Source: Diacronema lutheri (lineage: Eukaryota > Haptophyta > Pavlovophyceae > Pavlovales > Pavlovaceae). From it: a stretch of DNA of 64,000 bases. The position numbers and the translations under genes were made by a program. Below are positions 1 to 9,172 of the stretch, one piece after another. Positions within the stretch are counted from its first letter, which is position 1, and every line of letters starts with the position of its first letter. The notes under the pieces were generated by a model. The model saw only the letters and a program-made list of their open reading frames with translations. It was not told where the DNA came from and searched no databases. The stretch is taken from contig JAGTXO010000007.1 of NCBI GenBank assembly GCA_019448385.1, positions 930,001-994,000 on the forward strand. The letters are read 5' to 3'.

Positions 1-3000
1 TTCTACTGGGCCGAATGGGCCGAGCTCGCGCGCGTCGACGAGCTGCTGCAGATCTCCGCCGCGGCGACCGTCTTCGCGACGGCGTTCTTGTTCGTCCTGC
101 TGCTGCCCGCGCGCACGGCCATGCGTGTCGCGCAGGCGGGCGCGTGGGCAATGCTGCGCGCCGTCGAGGCGGTGCGCAAGCTCGCCGCGCCTCGCACCGC
201 CGCGCAGGGGTGCTGGCCGCCGCCGCTTCACGCGCGGCGCGAGCCGCAGCGCTGGGACGCGTTGCTCAAATGCACGCCGCTCGACGGTGCGCTCGGCGCG
301 CTCGGCGCGCGCGCGCGCAAGCCGCCGCGGCGCGTCGACTTTTCGGCGGCGTCCAACCACCTGTTCGCCGCGCTCTTTTGTGCGGCATGCATCGTGCATG
401 TCCTCTCGCCCGTCGTCGTGTACGATGTGTGGACGGCTGTCGTGCTCTACCCGCGTGCGGGCGGCGCATCCGACGGCGGCGCGATCGCGCGCGCCAGCGG
501 CGCGGCCGACGGCACGGCCGACGGCACGGCGGACGACACGGTGGACGGCGCGGCGGACGGCGCGGCGGACGGCGCCGCGGGGAGCAACGTGTTCATCCGG
601 CTCGTTTATCGCTTCGCCTTCAACACGTTCACCGACTTTTCCGTGCCCGCGCTCGTCGAGCTCGCGCGCGTGAACGCGGCGGGCGTGCTCGCCGCATTGC
701 GCGCAGAGTTCGAGCTCGCGCGTATGCCGCCGTCCGAGCTGCTCACCGGCTCGCGGTTGCTCGCCGCACTCTCGGTGACACTCGGCGCGCTCAAATGGCT
801 CGCCTTCTTTGTGCTCGGCTTGCTCATGCTCGTCACGCACTGGAAGTTTCGTACAAAGTTGGACGTGCTGCCACTCGGCGTGACAGCCCGCATGTCCGCG
901 GCGGTCGACCCGGCCATCTTCAAGCGGCCGACGTGCGACCTGAGCAACCGGCTGCTCTCGCGCTTCGAGATCGAGGCGATCGCAAGCAACCAGCTCTCGG
1001 GCAATGCGACGGTGCGCGAGCTCTGGCTGAACGGCACGCCTCTCGACGACGCTTCCATCGTGCCCGTCGTCAAGTCGCTGCCCACGATGGCGGCGCTGCG
1101 CGAAGTCCGGCTGGGTGAGCAGGCGCATCTGAGCGAGCACGGCGTCGAGGCGCTCGCGCTCGCGCTTGCGGGCATGCGCCTGCTCCGCACCGTCGAGTTG
1201 AATGGCCTCGTGCTTAAGCTCGACGCTGACGACGGCGGCGACGGCGGCGCGCCGGTCGGCGTTGGCGATGGCGATGAGCCGCGCATGGCCTACGAGAAGC
1301 GCGATGGCCGCGCGCGGCTGCCCGGCCGCAACGACGAGCTCAATCTCTCCGAGCGCGTGTGCGCGCCCGTCGACGCGTTGCACTGCGTGCTCGTGCGCGA
1401 GCTGATCTACGAGCGTCGCATCCGGCCGCGCGTCGTCCGGTTGGACGGTCAACCGATCGGCGACAAGGGCACGGCTCTGCTCGCGCACTCGCTCGGCGAG
1501 CTTCAGGGCCTTTCAACACTCAGCATGGCGGCGGTCAAGCTGTCGGGCGTGGGCGCGCGCGCGCTCGCTGAGCCGCACGCGCTGCCAGCGATGGCGTCGC
1601 TCACGTCGCTCTGCCTCAGCGGCAACGACCTGTCGAGCGGCGCGGCGCACGTGCTGCGCGCGCTCGCGCCGCTGCGCGCGCTGCGCGCGCTCGACCTCGT
1701 GCAATGCGGCATCGACCACGATCATTCGCGCGACTTTGCCGCGCTGCCCGCGACGCTCACATCCCTCGCCCTCTCTGCCAACCCGCTCGGCGCGCGCGGC
1801 GCCGACTACCTCGCGCGCCGGCTCGTCGAGCTGCCCGCGCTTGCCGTGCTTGAGCTCGACAACGTGCAGCTCGGCAACAGCGGTCTGGCCGCCATCGCCG
1901 CGGCGCTGCCCGCGCTGCCCGCGCTCGGGCGACTCACGCTGCGCGAGCACGGCGCGGGCGCAGCCGGCGTCGCGGCGCTCGCACAGGTGCTGCCGCACAC
2001 GCATGGGCTACGCACGCTCGCGGCCGGCTCGTCGACGCTCGACGATGTGGCTTTGGAGCCGCTCGCCGACGGGCTGCGCGCCATCTCGCGCCACCCGCGC
2101 TGGTGCGCGCCGCTCGCGCTCGCGGCGGCGGACGCCGGCGTCCTCACCGCCGCGATGGTGCCCAGGCTCGGTGCGCTCGCCAGGCTCGACCTCGTGCCGA
2201 ACGCGCTCGGCGACGTTGGCGCGCGCGAGCTCGGCGCCGCCCTGCGCCTCAACTCGTCGCTCAAGTATGTCCGCATCTCACCGCGCGGCGCAGCGGCGGG
2301 CGCGGCGCACGGCGCCGCCGCGGGCGCGAGCGACGAGTGGCTCGACATGCAGCAGCTCAAGTCCGCGGCGCACGTCGAGCTCGGCGCGAGCCTCTCGGCG
2401 CTCGAGCTGCTTGTCGCCGCGGAGCTGCTGAAATCGAATGGTATGCTCGAGAGCCTCACGGTAGCCCCAGGCGCGGCCATGACGCCAGAGCTGCGCCAAG
2501 CACTGCTCGATTGGTGGGCCGTGCGCCACGCGAAGCGGCCTGCGGGCCTCGTTTTGGCCGCCGCGCCCGCGCCGACCTGGCTCGGGGGGGACGCGCGTGG
2601 CGGCGCGCCCGCGGAAAGGCATGGCGCGCCACACCAGCCGAAGCCGGCTCCGGCCGCCGAGCACGTTCCGATGCACGTTGCACTCACACGCGAACTCTCG
2701 CGGCGGGTGAGCGGCCGCGGGCAGCACGCGGCGCAGCTGCCGGTCGTCGCCGTACACGGCGCCGTCCTCGGCGAGCATGCGCCCGCGCACGCCGGCGGCG
2801 AGCGCGAGACGCGCGCGCCGCCCTGCGTCGCGCGACAGCACAGCGCTCGGACCTTTCATACAGCTATTGGCGTCGCGCACGCGAAGCGGCCTGCGGGCCT
2901 CGTTTTGGCCGCCGCGCCCGCGCCGACCTGGCTCGAGGGAGACGCGCGCGGCGGCGCGCCCGCGGAGAAGCACGGCGCGCCACACCAGCCGAAGCCGGCT

Positions 3001-3399
3001 CCGGCCGCCGAGCACGTTCCGATGCACGTTGCACTCAAACGTGAACTCTCGCGGCGGGTGAGCGGCCGCGGGCAGCACGCGGCGCAGCTGCCGGTCGTCG
3101 CCGTACACGGCGCCGTCCTCGGCGAGCATACGCCCGCGCACGCCGGCGGCGAGCGCGAGACGCGCGCGCCGCCCTGCGTCGCGCGACAGCACAGCGCTCG
3201 GACCTTTCATACGGCCATTGGCGTCGCGCAGTCCGGCCTCGGCCGGAACGTGACGCCGCCCTCGCCGCGCCAGAGCAGGAGCCAAGCGAGCGAAGCGCCG
3301 AGCGACGCACCGAGCGACGCACCGAGCGACGCGCCAAGCGACGCACCGAGCGGCGTGACGGTGCGCTCGCTGCGGCCGAGCGCTCATAATCGTCTCTGA
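1..3399 (+). CDS. Leucine-rich-repeat membrane protein, 5' truncated by window edge
   Basis: The frame is open through the left edge, so the true start lies outside the window; the first in-window methionine is at 88. The N-terminal part has several hydrophobic stretches that look like membrane helices (about 60-110, 350-450 and 770-840 bp), separated by a low-complexity Asp-Gly-Ala segment (about 465-580). From about 950 to 2500 there are many LRR units of the ribonuclease-inhibitor style (L-x-x-L-x-L-x-x-N/C-x-L), with recognisable LTSLCLSGNDL-type repeats. The C-terminal region holds a 117-residue direct duplication and then a Ser-Asp-Ala-Pro repeat. LRRs normally mediate protein binding; the partner and the cell location are unknown. 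The end is uncertain. A GT-AG intron (about 3250-3400) could instead join the gene to a downstream open frame that runs to 3820. Confidence 0.7.
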   Translation, partial: FYWAEWAELARVDELLQISAAATVFATAFLFVLLLPARTAMRVAQAGAWAMLRAVEAVRKLAAPRTAAQGCWPPPLHARREPQRWDALLKCTPLDGALGALGARARKPPRRVDFSAASNHLFAALFCAACIVHVLSPVVVYDVWTAVVLYPRAGGASDGGAIARASGAADGTADGTADDTVDGAADGAADGAAGSNVFIRLVYRFAFNTFTDFSVPALVELARVNAAGVLAALRAEFELARMPPSELLTGSRLLAALSVTLGALKWLAFFVLGLLMLVTHWKFRTKLDVLPLGVTARMSAAVDPAIFKRPTCDLSNRLLSRFEIEAIASNQLSGNATVRELWLNGTPLDDASIVPVVKSLPTMAALREVRLGEQAHLSEHGVEALALALAGMRLLRTVELNGLVLKLDADDGGDGGAPVGVGDGDEPRMAYEKRDGRARLPGRNDELNLSERVCAPVDALHCVLVRELIYERRIRPRVVRLDGQPIGDKGTALLAHSLGELQGLSTLSMAAVKLSGVGARALAEPHALPAMASLTSLCLSGNDLSSGAAHVLRALAPLRALRALDLVQCGIDHDHSRDFAALPATLTSLALSANPLGARGADYLARRLVELPALAVLELDNVQLGNSGLAAIAAALPALPALGRLTLREHGAGAAGVAALAQVLPHTHGLRTLAAGSSTLDDVALEPLADGLRAISRHPRWCAPLALAAADAGVLTAAMVPRLGALARLDLVPNALGDVGARELGAALRLNSSLKYVRISPRGAAAGAAHGAAAGASDEWLDMQQLKSAAHVELGASLSALELLVAAELLKSNGMLESLTVAPGAAMTPELRQALLDWWAVRHAKRPAGLVLAAAPAPTWLGGDARGGAPAERHGAPHQPKPAPAAEHVPMHVALTRELSRRVSGRGQHAAQLPVVAVHGAVLGEHAPAHAGGERETRAPPCVARQHSARTFHTAIGVAHAKRPAGLVLAAAPAPTWLEGDARGGAPAEKHGAPHQPKPAPAAEHVPMHVALKRELSRRVSGRGQHAAQLPVVAVHGAVLGEHTPAHAGGERETRAPPCVARQHSARTFHTAIGVAQSGLGRNVTPPSPRQSRSQASEAPSDAPSDAPSDAPSDAPSGVTVRSLRPSAHNRL
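2527..3228 (+). repeat. Tandem duplication, 2 x 351 bp, in frame
   Basis: Units 2527-2877 and 2878-3228 are nearly identical. The period of 351 bp equals 117 codons, so the duplication keeps the reading frame of the LRR gene. Each unit carries the same His-Ala-Lys-Arg-Pro-Ala-Gly-Leu start and ends before a Val-Ala. The near-identity suggests a recent event. Confidence 0.9.
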
Positions 3400-3958
3400 G
3401 CACCTGGGCTACGCAACGTACGAATTCCGCGCGCCGCTGGCCAAGGGGCTCGGCGGCGGCAGCGGCGGCAGCGCGGTGCGCGCGCGCGCCCTCGGGCGGA
3501 GCGCCACCGCCTGCGCGGCTGCACGCGCAGCGGGCGCCCGGCTCGGCGCCGGACTGGTGACCGGACTGGTGACCGGACTGGTGACCGGACTGGTGCCTGG
3601 ACTGTTGCGCCGCATGCGCGGTGGCTGGGGCGGGCGCATCGTCACGCCTCGGCGCGCGCGGCACGCACGCCGGCGCAGGGGACAGGTAAGCGCGACTGCG
3701 CGAGTCGGACGCGGCTTCGGAAGCGGCGTCGGATGCGGCGTCGGACGCGGCTTCGGAGGCGGTATCGGACGCCGCGTCGGACGCTGTATCGGACGCGGCG
3801 GCGCTCGCAGCCCTTTTTGATCTGGCCCTGTCTCTGCTGGCGAGCCCATCCTAGAAACGCGACATCAAGGAATGTGCATGGCGGTCGGCGCCATCGTGCG
3901 GCCACAGACGTCCGGGTCGAGACAAGACGCCCACAGTTGGAAGAGGCTGGCCGTCGTG
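3400..3958. other. Gap between genes with 12-bp tandem repeats
   Basis: No separate gene is supported here. A GGACTGGTGACC-type 12-bp repeat occupies about 3551-3604 (four to five units). A second degenerate 12-bp array with GGACGC/GGAAGC units runs from about 3703 to 3811. One plus-strand frame is open from about 3362 to 3820 and could be a terminal exon of the LRR gene. The last 100 bp should hold the 5' UTR of the ISCA2 gene. Confidence 0.5.
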
Positions 3959-4378
3959 ATGATGATGCTCGGCCGGTTTGGCGGCGGGGCGACGAGGGCG
4001 CTCGCGTGGGCGGGGCGACGAGGGCTTAGCAGCGCGGTGGAGAGCGGCGTGCACATTACACCGGGCTGCGCGGACCGGTTGAAGTCGCTGAGCAGCCGCG
4101 AGGGCGCAAAGGCACTACGGATCGCGGTCGACAGCGGAGGCTGCTCGGGCTTCCAGTACACGTTCAAGCTCGAGCCTTTGGAGACGCCGCGCGGGCCCAA
4201 GGACCGTGTCTTTGAGCAGGACGGCGCGTCCATCGTCGTTGACGCCCTGTCGCTCGAGTACCTCCAGGGCGCCACCGTCGACTACGTGCAGGAAATGGTC
4301 AAGTCGTCGTTCGAGGTTGTCGACAATCCAAACTCCGAGGCGTCGTGCGGCTGCGGCACGTCGTTCTCGCCAAAGTGA
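3959..4378 (+). CDS. ISCA2: Mitochondrial A-type iron-sulfur cluster assembly protein (ISCA2/IscA family)
   Basis: The protein is 139 residues when started at the Met cluster at 3959; an open frame extends up to 3872. It is an A-type Fe-S carrier that in other eukaryotes matures mitochondrial [4Fe-4S] proteins. The three family cysteines are present: one in SGGCSGFQY and two in ASCGCGTSF near the C terminus. The HITPGCADRL start and the VVDALSLEYLQGATVDY core are typical of the family. The first 25 residues are rich in Arg, Ala, Gly and Ser with no acids (MMMLGRFGGG, then a Trp and two Arg), as expected of a mitochondrial presequence. Length matches the family and no intron is needed. ISCA1 is less likely than ISCA2, because the NPNSEASCGCG form is closest to ISCA2/ErpA proteins. 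Confidence 0.93.
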   Translation: MMMLGRFGGGATRALAWAGRRGLSSAVESGVHITPGCADRLKSLSSREGAKALRIAVDSGGCSGFQYTFKLEPLETPRGPKDRVFEQDGASIVVDALSLEYLQGATVDYVQEMVKSSFEVVDNPNSEASCGCGTSFSPK

Positions 4379-5001
4379 GGGCGACGGCGGCAGCGCATTG
4401 CGCGCGCGCTTCCGGCTGGTGTCCGGCTGGCGCGACACACCGCGCTCGAATGGTTCCGCGCGAGCCAAGTGCAACAGAGCCGCCGTCGGCGACGGTCAGC
4501 CGGGGGGCATACGCTGCTCCTCAAGAGTGGCAGTCCCGGCCGCGCATCCTAGAAGCACGCGCGGCGCGCATCAGATTCCGGGGAGCAGCGGCGTCGTCAG
4601 GATCCTCGCGAGTGAGCGCAACGGCGCGCGAGCGGCGCCCGCCGCGCATGCCATGCACTACCCTCACGCCCGCCCACGCCCGGCGACGCACGTTGCACGC
4701 ACGCGCGGGCCCTGGCCGCACAGACGACCGCGCGCGCGCGCAGCGCAATTTCGCCGCGTTCTGCATGAGTATCTACGCCGCGAACGAGGCGCGTTTGTCA
4801 TGCCGCGTTCTCGTGAGCGTTACAATCGCACGATCGCAGACGGCAGAGTGTTGGCACTGGCGGCGGAGTGAACTTTTCAGCGCGTGAGTGCTACTGTCGC
4901 GCTCACAACCCGCCTCGCCGGCCGTCCGGCAAGGATGAAGAAGGAGAGCGAGACGCTGGATGTGACGATTTGAGCGCGGCCAGCTCATTTTTTGCCCACT
5001 C
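4379..5001. other. Intergenic stretch, no gene recognised
   Basis: Open frames exist on both strands but are Arg/Ala-rich GC artefacts without family features. The stretch should contain the 3' UTR of ISCA2 and upstream sequence of the kinesin gene. I see no RNA gene or clear repeat in it. Confidence 0.5.
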
Positions 5002-5017
5002 TTATAAACGCGCAACC

Positions 5018-5284
5018 GGTGATTGCCGTCGGCCCTCGGGCCTCTGCTGGCGCGGGCGCGGCTGGCTGTGGTGCGGGCCGCGGCTGCGGAGGGTGCGGCG
5101 GCGCGCGCGGCCGGGGGGTGCCGGCGGTGCGTGGCGGCTAGGCGCGGGCGGGCCTCTGGGCCCGCACCGCCTCGCTGCCCGCTCGCTGGTGACCGGGATG
5201 CGCGGGGATCGACGACATTGGTGGCTACTCGATTCCCCCGCAGCTGGTGCTGACCCCGCTGTCCTGACGTAAGCGCCGTTAGTA
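5018..5284 (+). mobile_element. Short non-LTR-type retroposon, longest copy (267 bp)
   Basis: The insert is flanked by a perfect 16-bp direct repeat, TTATAAACGCGCAACC, at 5002-5017 and 5285-5300. Its last 80 bp (from about 5205) match almost exactly the insert at 58824-58903, which has its own different flanking repeat. Both end in GTTAGTA. Copies that share a 3' end but start at different 5' points, with variable 13-16-bp target duplications, are the signature of target-primed reverse transcription (LINE or SINE). Just before the tail one frame reads IDDIGGYSIPPQLVLTPLS and then stops, which could be the C terminus of a parent element's ORF (inference). It lies 60-340 bp upstream of the kinesin start. 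Confidence 0.85.
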
Positions 5285-5361
5285 TTATAAACGCGCAACC
5301 ACGCCTTTGGGCGAACGATGCCGGCGTCAACTAAATTTTGAAGCTGGGCCGCCCTCGTCTC

Positions 5362-8300
5362 ATGGGGCCGCCGAGCACGAGCGCGGTCACGGTTGTCGCT
5401 CGGCTCAAGCCGTTCTTGCCGCACGAGCAGACCGGCACTAAGCCCGCGATCAAGTGCATGCCCGACGGCCGCTCCGTCGAGCTGCTCGCGCCAAGCGGCG
5501 AGCGGAAGAGCTTCACGTTCGAGGCGGCGTTTGAGCCCGACGCCACGCAGGAGGCGTTCTTCCACAACGCGGGCGTGCCCGCGCTGATCGACTCGGCGCT
5601 TGGCGGCTACGCCTCCACAGTCTTCGCCTTTGGCCAGACCGGCGCGGGCAAGACGTACACGATGGCCGGCAGCGCGGGCGCCACCTCTGACAAGTCGGCA
5701 AAGGCGCGCGCGCCGTTTGCAACCGAGCGGCTGACTGGCGCGCCGGGGCTCGTGCACATGACCGCACAGTGGCTCTATAAGCGCATCGACGAGCTCCCCG
5801 ACCTCAGCTTCACCGTGCGCGCCACCTACCTCGAAATTTACAACGAGCAGGCGAGGCGGGCCGCGCCGCGCGGTTCGCGCGGCGGCAGCGCCGCTACTGC
5901 TCTGCGCCTGCCGAGGCGCGGCGCATCACCGCTTAGAATGCCGCCTCGCGCACCCGCCGTCGCGCGTCCATCGCGCGGCCTTCCCTCCGCCTGCGCGCGC
6001 CATCGCAGGTTGCGGACCTCATTTCGCCAACGACCGCGCCGCTGGCGGTGCGGTGGTCGCCGGGCGGCGGCTTTTACGTCGAGGACTTGAGCGTCGTCAA
6101 GTGCCGCGGGCTCAAGGACCTGCTCTACGTGATTCAAAAGGGGCTGCAGAATCGGCACGTGCGCTGCCACCGGCTCAACTCGGAATCAAGCCGCTCGCAC
6201 GCCATGCTGACAATTTACGTCGACTCGGAGCCAACGGCGGGGCCGGCCGGAAGCGCCGACGCGCCCGACGGCGCCGACGGCGCGCTTGACGACGCGACCG
6301 GCGCGGTGCGCAAGCGCTACGGCAAGATCTCACTCCTCGACCTTGCTGGTTCCGAAAACCTGCGCGCGTCCGGCTCAAACGGCGCGGGCATTCGCGAGGC
6401 TGGCTCGATCAATCGCAGCCTCTTCACACTCGGGCAGTGCATCAAGGCGCTCTCGCACGGGCAGGGCCCCGGCGCACTCGCCGGCACGCCCGCGTCGCCC
6501 GCGCCTGGCGCGCCGCGCGGAGGCGGCGCGGCGCGACACGTGCCGATTCGCGACTCCATCCTAACCAAGCTCCTCGCGGACTCGCTTGGTGGCATGTCGC
6601 ACTCTCTGATGATCGCGTGCTGCTCGCAGCAGCAGCACGCCGCCGCCGAGACCTACCGCGTGCTCACGTACGCGTCTTCGGCGATGGGGATCCGCTCGCG
6701 GCCGGCACCTCAACTCGTCCCGCGCGAGCAGGTGCTCAAGCAGCTGCGCATGGAGGTGGACGAGCTGCGGCGCGAGGTGCAGTTGCTCCGCAGCACGTTC
6801 CTCGTGACCGCGCCGGCCGTGCCCGCCGACGCGGGCACGCCCGTCACGACGCCGCTCGCGCGCGCGCGCGCCGATGCCGGCGGCGGCGCGCCAAACGACC
6901 TCGTCGACGACGATGGCGTCGAAGCGGACGCGCGCGAGCTGCTCACGATGCCGTCGCCGAACTCGCTCGTCCTCCCCGACCCGTCCTCCGCGTCGCTCGG
7001 ACGCGCGCCCGGCGCGGCCGCGCCGAGCGACGCGACGGCGAGCACGGGCGGCTTTGGTGGCTCGTACTACGCGCAGTATCTCGCCTCCTCGCATCCGAGC
7101 AGCCTGTGCGGCGGCGAAACGCACGCGCCAGGCCATGGCGCGCGCCACGCGTACACGGCGCAGCTGCCGCTGCCGACCGTACGCGCGCGCGCGCTCGCGG
7201 CCGGCGTGGCCTCGTGCTCTGAGAACGATGGCGGGCGTACGAGCCAAAGCCTTGGCGTCGAGTACCCACGACCATTGGTGCACGCACGCTCGGCCACCGC
7301 CGCGCCTTCCGTCTCGCCGCCGTCCGCGCACGCCGGCGCGGCGGCGGCGCGTGAGGCGGGCGCCGCGCTCGACAGCGACGGCGGCGGCGGCGGCGGCGGT
7401 GGCGGCGGTGGCATGCTCACAGATGCGCCACGCCCGCCTTTCTCGCCCACCGCGTCGCGCGCGTCGCGCGCGTCGTGGGGACCGGCCAGCGCCCGCTCGT
7501 GCGCGCGATCGGTGCATATCACCCAATTTGCGGGCGTGGGCGCGCGCGGCGTCCGCCACGACTGCGCGGCGGGCGGCGTTGCCGAAGGCTCGGCGGTCGG
7601 CTCAGCGATGCTCGACGGCGCGGGCGCGGCAGCGCAGCGCGTGCCTTCGGCGGGAGCTCTTTTCTCGCCCGCGCGCGCGACGGATGGTGGGCGGTTTGCG
7701 AGCCGCGCGCGCGACGCGGCCGCACCCGCGCTCGCGCTCGGCTGCGCCGAGGTGGCCAGCCTCCGGCTCGGCCGGAATGGCGCGCCGCCCGTCGTCTGGA
7801 TCTCGCTCGCTGCGCCGCCCGCTGCGTCGACCGTCACCGTCACGCCGACCGCCACCGTCACGCCGACCGTTACGCCGACCGTTACGCCGATCGCGCGCTC
7901 CGCGCCAGCCGATGCCGGCGTGCGCGACGCCGACGCGCCCAGCCGAGCGCAGTTCGAGGCGAGCGCGCGCGATCCGCACGCACACCCGTTCGCGGCACGC
8001 CACCCGTCGTCGTCGTCGGCGCGGGGCTCCATCATTGGCGCGCTCGCAGGGACGCGCCGCGGCCACGAGGACAACGACACGGCGCCGCGCGCGCGGGCAG
8101 GTGCGGCGCGCGACGGCGGCGTTGGCGGCCGCGTGGACGTGCGGCCGAACGAGCGTCCGAACGAGGGCGAGGACACGGTCGACACGGGATACGCTCGCGC
8201 CGTGCGCGTGCTTGGCGAGGACCACTCTTCGGCCGAGGCGGGTGCGCATGGCGGCGTACCGGGCGACGAGTTCACGGGATCGGAATCCGCACCGGAATCT

Positions 8301-9137
8301 GTTCCGAAATTCGCCTCGGAATTCGTTCCGAGATCGCACGCAAGCGCCTGCCGAGCCCTTGCGCGCGGCAGGCAAGGCGCGGGGCCGGCCGGCGAACGGC
8401 CTCACGTTGAGCTCGCGGTGAACGCGCCGCGCGTGGACGCGACGCGTGGCGCCGTCGGCGTGGCGCACGCGCTCGGCCAGCACGTGCCGGACCAGCACGT
8501 GCCGGACCAGCACATGCCGGACCAGCACGTGCCGGACCAGCACGTGCCGGACCAGCACATGCCGGACCAGCACGTGCCGGACCAGCACGTGCCGGACCAG
8601 CACGTGCCGGACCAGCACGTGCCGGACCAGCACGTGCCGGACCAGCACATGCCGGACCAGCACGTGCCCCCCATCCTCTCGCCTCGCTACCTGCAGCCGC
8701 CGCAGCCGCCGCAGCCGCCGCAGCCGCCGCCGCCGCCGCGCGACAAGGCGGCGTCCGCGTCGCCGGCCGCCGTCGCCGCGCTGAGCATTGCCGTCGCGGC
8801 GCATGACGACGACGCAGCACGCGACGCGCTGCCGTCGTCAAGCGCGGTCGTGCGCGAGTCCGAAGCGCTCAACGGCCTCACGAGCACACCCCCAGAGCAC
8901 AAGCTGACGCAGGGCGCGCCGGCGCGCAATAGCGCGCTCTCGCCGCTACCGCGCCCATCGCCGCTCGCGCAGCGCCAGGCGCTCTTTGGCGGCGTGGCGC
9001 ACGCGCGCGCCACCGTCGGCGCGCTCGGCGGCGGCGTCGGCGGTGGCGGCGGCGGCGGCCGCGGCGGGGTCGGCGGCGGCGGCGCCGCCGTCGGCGCGCT
9101 CGCGCAAGTCGGCGGAGGCGGCGGCGGTGGTGGCGGC

Positions 9138-9172
<35 letters not shown>

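Noticed and set aside
3476-3820. Separate small gene of 114 residues
   Set aside because: It has no ATG start at this point and is Gly/Arg-rich with 12-bp repeats; at most it is a terminal exon of the LRR gene.
5023-5253. Small Arg/Ala-rich protein frame ending in TRFPRSWC
   Set aside because: It lies wholly in the retroposon insert; the same ending appears after the hydrolase gene only because the retroposon is repeated there.
8478-8667. CRISPR-like or promoter repeat array
   Set aside because: It is in frame with the kinesin tail with no spacers; it is a coding repeat.
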